Source of the DNA: Branchinecta lynchi
Taxonomy: Eukaryota > Arthropoda > Branchiopoda > Anostraca > Branchinectidae
Assembly: GCA_023053575.1 (NCBI GenBank)
Contig: JAKZAP010000022.1
Location: 14,178,518 to 14,242,517 of the forward strand
DNA: 64,000 nucleotides
Reading direction: 5' to 3'
Of the stretch, positions 20,514 through 31,500 are shown piece after piece. The translations under genes and the position numbers were made by a program. How positions within the stretch are numbered: the stretch's first letter is position 1; every line of letters starts with the position of its first letter. The notes beneath the pieces are model-generated. The model saw only the letters and a program-made list of their open reading frames with translations, was not told the DNA's origin and made no database searches.

Positions 20514-23500
20514 CTAAAAAAAGGAAGTAGCAGGCGGTTAAATGATTTACAACTCAGCGGTATATACGCGCGGTAGAAATAATCCGATATTTTTCCGGAT
20601 TAATACTGTTTATTCAAGAGGACTTTTGAGTTCAGGCTGTCTCACTGATACATGAACTTTGCGTTCCGTTTTCAACGTTTATAAACATGTCGTTCTGGCA
20701 CAATGGCATACGTGTGAAGTGTTGGCGGCGGGTGAGGGAGGGCTATGAGAGGGCCAAAAAATGAAAATCTGGTTAAGAATCACTTTTTCACTCAGTACGA
20801 AAACCCGATGAAAGTGCGTTTTTCCATTGTTCCGTTATTCTCGAATTTCGATTTTATTTATATGAAAGATCTTTCAGACTCATGGTACCTACGTAATCTC
20901 AAATATCAAATCGCCCGCAGTCATTAGACAAACCTGCTACACTGCTAGTTCTGGGACTCGTCTGAACTTATTTTGCGGCCAAGGATATAGCAGCGTCTTT
21001 GACATTCTGTCGTTCATTATTTTACAGAATGACATAATCATGTCCTCAATGAAATTCAAACCGCGCCGTATATCTGTGATTTTCATAGTGCCGGGATGTC
21101 GTCCATATTCTCACTCTCACTACAAGAAGCCTATTGTGAAAAAAAAACAAAAAAACTCAACAGTGTCAATATAATTCAGCATATTCAGCTACAAGATACA
21201 ACAATAAGCTGGCGTTTCAGTTAAGCATAAGAAACGTATTTTCCCTTATAGATTTGCAATACTCTAAGCCAAAACCAGTTCTAGTAGGCATGCATTTATC
21301 CAGCAACTTGTTTAACGTTGGCTGGAACAGCCACCTTTGCGGTATATCTCTAGCTTGTGTATTAAAAGTCATAAACTGCCGAATTTTGGTCAGAGACGTC
21401 GACGCGAATAGGGTTAACAACTGCTTGTCTTGAAAACAGAGTTCGTCAGGCAATCAGAAAGGAGTATGCTGTGATTGTAGCCCCAGGATTTGTAATTTCT
21501 CCCATTCATTTCACTCTGCAGAACATAAAACAGTTGCGCACAAAAGAGTAGGCTCATATGGCAGTTTAGAAACATACTCTAAGAATGCAGAAACACACTG
21601 TGAGCGTGTTCCATCCTACTTACCATAGTTACTACGCATGACGTCACGAATTCTGGCTTTTTGCCGTCAAGGCTGGAACGATTTTTCTATTTTCCAGCAG
21701 GATCGCACGCCAGGGGCGAATCCGACCAATCACGTTACAGAGATGCGTATTTACTACGCTCCCGAGCATGGTAAGCAAATAGTAACTATTAGTTACTATT
21801 CCGACAAGGTCGGAACGGTCAGCGTAGTAACTTTTCGTGAGGATGGAACGGGATGGAACGGAAATAGTAACTATTGTTAGAAGGGTGAAACACGCTCTGT
21901 ACCTGCACCGGTCAAGGAACTTCACCAGGTCTTCATCTGTCAGATAAATTAGCACCCACTGGATCCATACAACATCATATGTATCTGGTTCCGGCTCAAA
22001 GTCTTGCAAACCTATAACAAATAATATACTCCTTAGCATGATGGTTTATTTATAAAAAAGGTTTCGCATGAGCGTGTCGACGACACTTCAGACCGAAGTT
22101 CCGGGCTGATTAAAATCTACAAGAAGGGCTGAAACATCCTAAAGTATGAATCTCAGCTGATAACTGGTACAGCAATACCAAACATAATTTGTGGCCAGCT
22201 TCGGCGGAAAGGATACTTATTGTGGTGAAAGCTCAGTTTCTGTTTCAGTTTATTTCAAATATCAACACATATCGTGGCTTGGGGCCAAATGGCGTGTTGA
22301 ATACGTCAACATACCTGAAGGCAAATCAGATTCTAGGTAGGAATGCATAAGGAATGCAGATTCTATTCTTGATAAACTGTAGTTTGGCTGATACTGCTAA
22401 AGGCTCTGCTTTGTCACTTTAATCTCACCTTTGTTGAAGATTGTTCCCACTCGTGTGTTTCCTTTTAAGTACTCAGTTGCTTGACCGGTCAGCTTCGAGC
22501 ATTGCTCTACCAAATCTACAGAAGTGAAGAGCTTACTGAGGAAGTGCTTTGTGATCCGCCCAATTCCAGCTCCACAATCTACAGCTTTTTTACGGGCAGG
22601 TGCATCAGCTTTCTGCAAAGGACAGAAAAAGAATCACAGTCTCGAACAGTTGTGCCTAGACATTTAATTTTCAAGCTCAACACCAGTCACTGAACACTTT
22701 AAAGGCCCCCTCTTACTTATTCTGCCTTTTATAACATACCTAGCTCCCATGTACAACCACAAGCTTCTAAAATCCGCACCTTTCTCCATTGTTTCGTTTT
22801 GTGCCCACGAACTTTTAGCGTTTTTTCGGATGTGCCGAGTTTTGCCCGTCACACAACGCAAAGTTTGCCAGAATCTTCAATGTCCGCTGACGACTCTTTC
22901 ACATATAAGGATATGAGAATCGTCTGTTTTTTTACTTCTTTTATTTGCTTAATTTTCCAACTTTTTAACCACGGCGCGTTCAGTTTTCAAATGTTTTGTG
23001 ACCAGCGGCCGCGTTGGAGAGCAGGAGGGCTGGATAGAGTCGACAAGCTCTAACAAGAAAATCGCTAATTTCAGATGGAAAGTAATGGTATTTTCGGAAA
23101 ACATTTTTTCTTATCCGTTTCACAGGTAAATGATCATTTCTAGTAAGAGTTGTGCTTTAAAAATCCAAAAAACACAAGAACTAAGAAGAAATTTAAAGAT
23201 TTTGGCAGTTATCAACTCAGTCAACTAAAACTGCAATGGTCCACAGAAGGCATTCATGTAAGAATCTGGCTTTGTGTTGAAGCACAAGGGCCACATCAGC
23301 GTAACCATGCTACAATTTCCTGGGTTTCAGTGGCCAGTTTTGAATGGTACGATTTTAGTTATTTGTGCTTTCTGGATCACTTGCAAACCACAAGACACCA
23401 TTTTCATTCAAAGGAACTCAACTCTCTACTGACTCTCTAGTTCAGGCTCAAGGTTCATTATCACTGTGCATTTTTATGGCACTTGCCCTTCGGCCAAGTG

Positions 23501-26204
23501 CCATATAGCGATTGTAATTTCTGTCCGTCTGTCGGTCCCGGTTTTGCTTGTTCGGGCACTTCCAGATAAGCTAGGACGATGAAACTTGGCAGGCATATCA
23601 GGGACCGGACCAGATTAAATTAGAAATAGTCGCTTCCCCGATCCGACCATCTGGAGGGGAGTGGAGGGAGGGGGAATCCGGAAAAATTAGGAAAAATGAG
23701 ATATTTTTAGATTACGAACGGGTGATCGGATCTTAATGAAACTTGATACATGGAAGAGCCTCGTGTCTCAGACCCTCCATTTTAAATTCAGACCAGATCC
23801 GGTGACATTGGAGGGAGTTGGAGGGGGAAACCGGAAATCTCGGAAAACACTTAAGAGTGGAGGGATCCGGACGAAACTTGGTGGAAAGTACAAGCAAAAG
23901 TCCTAGATACGTGACTGATATAACCGGGACGGATTCGCTCACTTTGGGGGAGTTGGGAGGGGAGTCCGAATTTCTAGTGATCCCGCGAGTTCGGTGCTTC
24001 CTGATGTGCTGGGACGATGACAATTGGCAGGCATGGCAGGGACACGACCAGATTAAATGGGAAATAATCACTCCCCCGATCCGACCATCTGGGAGGGGGG
24101 ATGGAGGGAGGGGGAAGCCAAAATTTGAGGTATTTTTAACTTGCGAACGAGTGATCGGATCTTGATGAAAGTTGATATTCAGGATGACCTCGTGTCTCAG
24201 ACGTCCCACTTTAAATCCGAACCGGATCCGATGACATTGGGGGGAGTTGGAGGGGGGAACCGGAAATCTTGAGAAACGCTTAGAATAGAGGTATCGGGAT
24301 GAAACTTGGTGAGAAGAACAAGCACAAGTCCTAGATGCGTCATTGACATAACCGGAACGGATCGGGGCACTGTGGGGGAGTTGGGGTGGGGTCCGGATTT
24401 CTAGCGATCCGCGAGTTCGGCATACTTCCTGATGTGCTAGGGCGATGAAACCTGGTAGGTATGTCAGGGATCCGAACAGATTGACTTGAGAAAAGCCGTT
24501 TCCCTGATCCGACCATCGTGGGGGGAGTGGATGGATGGGGGGTCAGGAATCTAGTGGCGTGCATAACTTTTGAACGGGTGATCGGATTTGAATGAAACTT
24601 GTCTTGTGAGCTATCGCCTCGGACGTTCAGTGTCAAGTCCGGGTCGTGTCCGATACCTGTGGGGATGGAGGGGGGGGGGACTCAAGAAACGTTAAAAGCT
24701 GAGGGATTGGGACGGAACTTAATGGAGAGAACAAGCATTAGGCCTAGATGAAATTGACGGAGCCAGATGGTTTCGGGGCTCTGTGGGGGGAGTTGGAGGG
24801 GGTTTCTTGGAATTCCGGTAGTCGTGAGTTAGAATAGTTCCAGATGTAAAAAGACAACGAGACTTTGCAGGCATATTAGCGATCCGAATTAATTGACTTC
24901 AGAACCTGACACAACATACCCCCGGAAACTTCCGTTCCTAGATCCGAGCATTTTTGGGGGAGCAAGAGAAGAGAAGGTGATTTTGACATGCACACAAACC
25001 AAACGGATCGACCGAATGCGATGCAAGTTCGACAGTGCCGAGTTTATGCGGCCTAGATGTGTTATTTGGCGTCCGGGCCGGATTTGGCCAAGGTAGGGGG
25101 GGGGGGGGTACTGGAAACTTGCAGATAGGCTATGCTCCAATTTCAGTAAAACTTGATGGACGGGAACAAGGAGTTAAGAGATACGACTTTATGTTTTCAA
25201 GTCCTGTTCGGCCACAGTAGGGGGAGTTGGATGGAGATTGCCGGAAACTTTGAGGCTCGCATAGGGGTCAAGCGAGTGCATCAGTTTAAATGAAACATTG
25301 AACATAGAGAGAGCATATAACCTAGATAACATACTTTGGGGACCGAACCGGATCCGACAACGGTGGGGGGGGGGGGGGTACCGGAATTTTCCAAAAATGC
25401 TCAGATTCGAGTGAAACTGGATAGATGGTATAAAAGAAGATGCTTTAGATGGTCCATATTTTAGTCTGAACCAGATTCGGCCACGGTAGGGGGAGATAGA
25501 CGGAGTACCAGAAATCGTGTAGCACATCTAGGGATCAAACAAGTGGATTTATTGGGCTGAAAGTTTGAACAGTCATGTGCATTTGCTAGAGATAATCGAG
25601 ACGATGCCGGAACTGCTCAGAAGTGAGTGAAACTAAATATCCTATTTCTACTTCCGAACCGCATTTTTGGATCGCGGGTGTTTTTGTGACGTTCTCATCT
25701 ACTTTCATGTACAGCCTACTCGTAACAAGTGCCATATGAGCTCGTAGCTCTTGTTTTTCTGGCCAAATAAAAAAAACTGGGGCTAGAATTCTGATTGAGA
25801 CTGATTTTTCCTTCTGAAACAAAAACAAAAGAATCCATGGCAATTGCACTTGGGTGATGTTTAGCCCCAAATCGAATTTGGTTATTGCAAGATTTTCCAG
25901 CAGACCACAATCTATGAAACTATTGGGGACAATTTTTTGTTGATGATAGAAGCAACTATTAACAGAGTTGTGTTTTAAAATGTACTAACCGTTAACAAAC
26001 CTTGAGAAGAGGCAAAAGGAACTTCTCAGATCCCTGGATATCCACTGTTGAAAGTTTTCCGTAACCTCCAAGCATTCCATCCACAGTTGGCTCAACTCCA
26101 GACCAAAACTCATTTGCAAGAGTATAAGAAATCTCGAAAGAATCACTCTCCTTATTGTCTTCAGCAGGATCAAGTGTTTCTGGACGTTCTGGGCTGGTTT
26201 CCAT
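20291..26204 (-). CDS. NTMT1: NTMT1-like protein N-terminal methyltransferase, 4 exons
   Basis: The join 26204-26001, 22612-22429, 22011-21903, 20513-20291 on - gives 239 codons with phases 0, 1 and 2 matching. NTMT1 (METTL11A) is an S-adenosylmethionine-dependent enzyme that methylates the alpha-amino group of proteins starting X-Pro-Lys after Met removal, such as RCC1; it is largely nuclear. Visible signatures are PTVDGMLGGYG (residues 39-49), SAM motif AVDCGAGIGRIT (78-89), GLQDFEPEP with YDVVWIQWV (130-149), LRPRGMIVVKEN (169-180) and HEDSSVTR (191-198). Asn180 and Asp193 align with the catalytic Asn and Asp of the human enzyme. The protein is slightly longer than human (223 residues). 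The ATG at 26204 has a good context (ACAATGG); an in-frame ATG exists upstream at 26288. Confidence 0.92.
20750..21215. repeat. Family N partial copy
   Basis: Shares CCCGATGAAA..GCG, a GTTATTCTCGAATTTCG block and the terminal GGCGTTTCAGTTAA with the tandem N units at 3598-5224. It lies in NTMT1 intron 3. Confidence 0.45.
21602..21897. mobile_element. Family A MITE, copy 2, at NTMT1 splice donor
   Basis: 296 bp with ends GAGCGTGTTCCATCC and GGGTGAAACACGCTC, flanked by TGT on both sides. It lies in NTMT1 intron 3, with its edge only five bases into the intron from the exon 3 donor. Confidence 0.9.
21903..22011 (-). CDS. NTMT1: NTMT1 exon 3
   Basis: The acceptor TTGTTATAG precedes 22011 on -; the donor GTACAG starts at 21902. 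It encodes LQDFEPEPDTYDVVWIQWV and LTDEDLVKFLDRC, the substrate-pocket segment. Confidence 0.92.
22012..22428. other. NTMT1 intron 2
   Basis: Intron with GT-AG ends on -. No repeat recognised. Confidence 0.8.
22429..22612 (-). CDS. NTMT1: NTMT1 exon 2 (SAM-binding motif I)
   Basis: The acceptor CTTTGCAG precedes 22612 on -; the donor is GTGAGA at 22428. It encodes AVDCGAGIGRITKHFLSKLF and SVDLVEQCSKL, the SAM-binding loop and acidic strand 2. Confidence 0.93.
22703..23156. mobile_element. Family F MITE flanked by TTAA, copy 2
   Basis: TTAA at 22699-22702 and 23157-23160. The 454-bp body is the reverse complement of the 5225-5670 copy with moderate divergence. It is in NTMT1 intron 1. Confidence 0.85.
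23161..23474. other. NTMT1 intron 1, nothing recognised
   Basis: No repeat end or coding signal recognised. Confidence 0.4.
23475..25755 (+). mobile_element. Family D2 element (DINE/Helentron-like), copy 1
   Basis: Starts with a hairpin ATGGCACTTG..CAAGTGCCAT, then ATAGCGATTGTAATTTCTG and TCCGTCTGTC. It has many diverged units of about 170-300 bp carrying GATCGGATCTTAATGAAACT, G-runs and GGAAATCTTG. It ends CAAGTGCCATATGAGCTCGT then AGCTCTTGTT. It encodes no recognisable protein; long reverse frames over it are composition artefacts. Confidence 0.8.
25756..26000. other. NTMT1 intron 1, remainder
   Basis: Intronic sequence between D2 and the exon 1 donor; nothing recognised. Confidence 0.5.
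26001..26204 (-). CDS. NTMT1: NTMT1 exon 1 (N-terminus)
   Basis: 68 codons from ATG (context ACAATGG), ending at a GTTTGT donor. The acidic N-terminus is followed by the family hallmark PTVDGMLGGYGKLSTVDI. Confidence 0.88.
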
Positions 26205-27361
26205 TGTGGCTACTCCTTTTTCTTGATCGGTCAACCAAAGGTAAAACAAATCCTTCCCAATGAGGACTAAACAAATCGTACTAAACAAATTGACTGGTCA
26301 GCAGATATGCAGGGTTGCCACTCTACTGAAGTTTTGTGTGCTGCTGAAGACTGGAAAAAGTGTTCTTTTCTGGAAAAGAATGGTACTTCCAGATTTTTTT
26401 TATTTTGTGTTGCACTTCACCAAACCCGCATCATCCAACCAGTGTCTGATTCGACCACCCTACAACAACTACCATTTTTTTATCTTATTTTTTCCCTCCA
26501 TTTTACAATAGAGTATACAGAGCCTAATTGCTTATATTTTAAATTTCTACCTAAAAAGCAGAAGTCTACTCTAATGACTCTTCTTCGAGAACCTAACTTC
26601 AAGTTTATCAATAAGCTATCTGTATCGTTTTGCACTTATAGGCATAAACAACTGTATGCTGGCAAATGAAAAGTAAATCTGTTTCTTCTCACCAACTGAG
26701 TTATAAGTATAACTAATGGACAAAGCCATTTTGTCGTAAAATGCAAGTCCACTTTACTTCTACTTCAATTACAGTAGAGGTAAGCTTATTCGAATGTTTG
26801 TTGACTTTCGACTTAGCCAGTTTCATGCACTTGCTGTGACTAAAGTCAAGTCAACTATCAGTTAGCCAAAGTAGGTGATTAAGGGCCTCTGAAAACACCT
26901 GAAGAGGTACTTTGGATCTTCATTCTACCATTTAGCCGAAAATTGCACTGCTCACATTTAAGTAACTGTTTAAATAATTATACCTCTACTGTACTTCATG
27001 AGTGCACTATTTTTCAAGCTAATTGTGTGTCTGTAAACGGAATAGTAGTTGAACAAAGAAAAATGTTGTTCTTAAAGAAAAAAGTGCTATTTTTCGTAAA
27101 AATACATACATGACCATTCACTTTTTGTATCTGTTTTCGATTCGGTACTTGTGCCCAGTATATAGTCTGAAAACACACGGTGCTGATAATGATACTGAAA
27201 ATGTTGATGTAGAGACCACAGATGAAAACCAGCCAATCAAGTTCAAGACTTTTTGAGTAGCCAGTAGCATAAGAATATTCTCAACAAGAAATCAGAATTG
27301 TGACTAAGAATATCTGCCATGATGGAAATATGTCTCAGTCCAAATTTTGGGGTTCTATTGT
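26205..27361. other. Shared 5' region between divergent genes
   Basis: Part of the 2.25-kb interval between the NTMT1 and CK1 start codons, which point away from each other. Promoters must lie in this interval, but I see no TATA box or CpG-rich core that I can place. A 120-codon frame at 26307-26669 lacks family resemblance. Confidence 0.4.
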
Positions 27362-27671
27362 GAGCATGTCCCAGCTTACTTAGCATAGTTACTATCCGTG
27401 ATGTCACAAATTCTGGCTTTTTACCATCAAGGCTGGAACGATTTTTCTATTTACCAGCAGAATATTATGCCATGGGCGGATCTGACCAATCACATTACAG
27501 AGATTCATAATTACCATGCTTGCTGTGCTCCAGAGCATGGTAAGCAAATAGTAAGGCTACTATTAGTTACTTTTTCGAGAAGGTTGGAATGGTCAAAGTA
27601 GTAACTTTTCATGAGGTTGGAACAAAAATAGTAACTAATAATTACTATTGTTAGAAGGGTGGAACATGCTC
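27362..27671. mobile_element. Family A MITE, copy 3
   Basis: Ends GAGCATGTCCCAGC and GGTGGAACATGCTC with TGT flanking both sides. It is inserted between NTMT1 and CK1. Confidence 0.85.
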
Positions 27672-28017
27672 TGTATTTTTACTAAACTGGGAATACTGTC
27701 AAGATAAGTCAGAAGGAAAAATATTGGAACAAAAAAAAGAAAAGTAGGTCTCTCTTTCCAGATATCTGTATCATTTTTGGAGAGCAGTCAAGTATCACAG
27801 AATCAAAGTGTGAGAATGTTGTTACTAGATTTAAAACATTATGGAAATACCAAGTGATCCTGTAATACATAGTCCTATGTGCTACTTTCAGAAAAAAAGT
27901 GTTTAAGTAGCGCTTTCGTCTTAACCATGGCAACCCTGCAGATATGTGGCCAGATTCAGCTTACACTGACGAGCTGCAGCCTTGACCAAGTTCCTTATTT
28001 AAGAAAAGTTGGTTTCT

Positions 28018-28062
28018 GCAGATACAATGGTATCTGATACCACAGTCTAAATTTGTTTTTGC
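28018..28062. repeat. Family B fragment upstream of CK1
   Basis: GATACAATGGTATCTGATAC followed by CAGTCTAAATTTGTTTTTGC matches one subterminal module of family B. Confidence 0.6.
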
Positions 28063-28458
28063 AGTGCGGCAGAGCGTGCGGCAGAGATTTTAAATTTTTT
28101 GTGGAAAGCGACTACTCCGCACATATTAATTCCTTGAACAGAATTCAATGCAGAATTTGAAAGATATAGCAATCAAATAAACTAAGCCTGAATGATATAA
28201 ATACAATTCAGATTAAAATATGAAGGTAATCCTGTGGTAATCCTTCGTAAGTCCCAGTAAAAAATCGTAATGCGAGCTAACATTTATGGATTTTAGTCTA
28301 ACCATTTGCCGGTCTTTTGTCCAGCTGACTGAAGCTTGGAGAAAACGGATTGCTGATGATGCTGCCTTGAAAATTGTAAACAAGGAACGCTTAAATAACT
28401 TTAATTATCCTGTTAAATCGTTGGAAGGAATCATTAGTTTCGTGTTCGAAGCTCGAGA

Positions 28459-28534
28459 ATGGAGCTAAGGGTCGGTAACAAGTACAGACTTGGCCGAAAA
28501 ATCGGCAGTGGCTCCTTCGGAGATATCTATCTCG
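28459..28534 (+). CDS. CSNK1D/E-like: CK1 exon 1
   Basis: Encodes [20 protein letters not shown] then GDIYL; donor GTAAGT at 28535, phase 1. It contains the whole glycine-rich loop. Confidence 0.97.
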
Positions 28535-31500
28535 GTAAGTAAACATATAGCATTATGGAATGAGCCTATGGTGCATAGTTCTCTGCTTTCTTAGCTTTGC
28601 ACGTATTTGAAATCTTCAAGTTGTGCAGGAGGGACATTAACTTGAGCTGTTGAGATAGTTTCTAGTTGTGACTGTTGCATTTTGGCTAAACAGGAAATCT
28701 GATACCCAGAACAATGTCAAACTGAGATGTTTGTAGGAGATGCTTTAATTCACCAATAGGGTGCTGTCAGCAAAGTATGGAGATGGAATAGAAAATCACT
28801 ATCTTAAAAAACTAAAAGAAGTCTTCTTACTGAATTTGTTTTGAGTTTTGGGCCCACTTCTGTCAGTCTAGTACACTAGCACCTTTTCAGGCACGATGCT
28901 CAAACGTCTAGCACCATGCCTGGGTGCTAGACATTCAAGCACAGTACCTTGGTTTTCATGTAGCCTATGGTGCATGGATTTCAGTACACAGTGCATACTC
29001 TAAAACACAGTTTCTGTCATAACAAATGAGCACCAGCTCAGACAGGGCTGAAATTACTACCATGAATTAGAGAAATTGAAGACAATCCTTTATATATTTT
29101 TCACAACAAAAACAAAAGGGCTCGGCTGATGACAGATGTGGAAAACCTCATTTCCTTTTCTACATAGTCAAGGGTTTTGCATGCGAAGTGTCCTGTGCCT
29201 CAGCTTTTTCTACCTAGAAGCCAACCAGAATATTGGCTCATGGGGAATAGATAGGGAAAATACATGGAAAATAGATAGGGTGCTGTTAGGTTTTTCATCT
29301 CCATCATCATTAGAGCCCTTTTGTTATTGTTGTGAAAAATATATAAAGGATTGTCTTTGATCTCTCTAATTCATAGTAGTAATTTCAGCCCTGTCCAAGC
29401 CGGTGGTCAGTTGTGATGACAGAAACTGTGTTTTTTTCTGTATGCACTGTATACTGAAATCCATGCACCACACATGAAATCCAAGGTACAGTGCTTGAAC
29501 GTCTAGCACCCAGGCATGGTGCTAGACATTTGAGCACTGTGCCTGAAATGGGGCTATTGTACTAGACTGACTTCTGTTCTTATTTGTTCCTGCTTAAAAG
29601 CATACCTTGCACTATTTATTGTTTATGTTACAGTATTTAGATTTGAATACTGTAGGGTAGGAGCGGTGGTAGTCGGGCAGTTAACTCCTCACTTTAGCTT
29701 TGGAACACCTTAAAAACTAAACAACTTTGCCGTTTCTTGACACCACTGTTGCTAAACAAGAATGTTCAACTTGATTTTCACATTTTTTGCCCAAAACTAT
29801 ATTCACGGGCGGTCGTTTTTGTGCTCAGATAATCACAGGCAGTCATGCTGAAACTCAGGCGGCTTCATTTCGGTTTTGGCACTTTTAGTGGTTTGTGCTG
29901 CTGATTTTTAGTTGGCAATAGTGGACGGATGTTGAGCTTCAGCATCCATCATCATATACCATCATATGGAATTAACTTCGAAATTTTCAATAGGCACAAA
30001 CATCACTACTGGAGAAGAGGTTGCTATCAAGCTTGAATGCATCAAGACCAAGCACCCGCAACTTCACATTGAGTCTAGATTCTACAAGATTCTACAGGGA
30101 GGAGGTGAGTGTTTTTTAATTTTTCTTATATGTAAAAAGATAAACTGTTATATTATTTATGTTGGCCAGAGACCAGCAGATATTGTTATCATGATCAGTT
30201 GACCAAGCCCGATTTTGTTAACCATGCTCAAACACTGGAGCATGATAGCAGGGGTGTGTTTGGTGCTAATTTTTTTTTTTTTTTTAATGACCGACCTATA
30301 TATTTAGCATCACTTACACTTTCCTCTATCACTACATTTAATTAAGTTTTTTAATATTCTTTCTTATTCACTCTTTTAACCCTTATTTCTCATTTTACCA
30401 TTTCAACACATCTTTAACATACCACCTGGCTGAAATTCAACTTAGTGTCTAAAGTGTCCCGAGAAATTTATAGAGGCGAAATCTATTATTGCAATTATAT
30501 TATATACTATTATTATTATTATCATTATTATTAGATAGTGACAGGTCTGGGATATCCCTGCTTTATCGTCATGTTTAATTTTTAAGTTGATTTGCCTGAT
30601 TCCAGTGAAAAGGACGAGTTTGTGTGTTTTGTGCTCATGAGTATGTGTACCCTTTATTCTGTGGGGTACCAATATGCAACACTTCCTTATGAGATAAATA
30701 TTTTGTATTTAAGACACTTTGAAAATGTTGCATACTGGTATCCCTCAGGGGAATAAGGGGTACACATGGTATGAGCAAGCTTGAATGACAGACAAAAATC
30801 ACGATTGCTATATGGCACTTGTCCAAAGTGCGACTGACATAAAACCGGCTTAGTGTACTAGACTGATCGGAGTGCAAGCAACAAGGAAGAGACTTCCAGA
30901 AAGTTAAGGCTTTAACTGGTCAGTGGTTTGTGACCTTCACAGACTCCTAAGGAAGAAGTTAGAAAATTTGAATAGTTTTAGCTGGAATCTGATGCATTAG
31001 TTGTAGCTGTAGTTTTATAGATAGTTGTAGGATTATGTGAATGATAGTTGAACAGCTTTCAATGCAAGGGTTGAGAGCTTTAACAGATAACATCTCTAAT
31101 GGTGTCTGCAAATGTTGCATACTAGTTTTTGTTTCGTACTAATGTGTTCTTATGTCATAATATTATATTAATTATTGCAGCTAAAAACTTTGACCTGGTC
31201 ATATTTCTCATTACACTATTATTTCTCTAGTGTTTTTTCTTTGTTTTTCTTTTTTGTTATTTACGGCACTTGTGCTGAAATAAAGCTAATTGATTGATTG
31301 ATTGATTACACTATATTGTATGTCAGCCAAATAACTGTCCAAACCTACTTTCAATTGATTGACAGTTTCTGCATTCACAACACTTCCAGGAAGGTGATTG
31401 TAATATTCCATACTATTCTGTTACACAGTTATTTTTGCATAACTGCACACAAGTATGCAAATGAACAGTTTCAAACCATTTTTGTCTGTTATGTACAAGT

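Noticed and set aside
26307..26669. 120-codon frame between NTMT1 and CK1
   Set aside because: No recognisable motif, and it overlaps the divergent 5' region; not enough to call a gene.
28286..28468. A 60-codon frame just upstream of the CK1 start
   Set aside because: It is out of frame with CK1, has no family resemblance and overlaps the canonical start; probably 5' UTR or chance.
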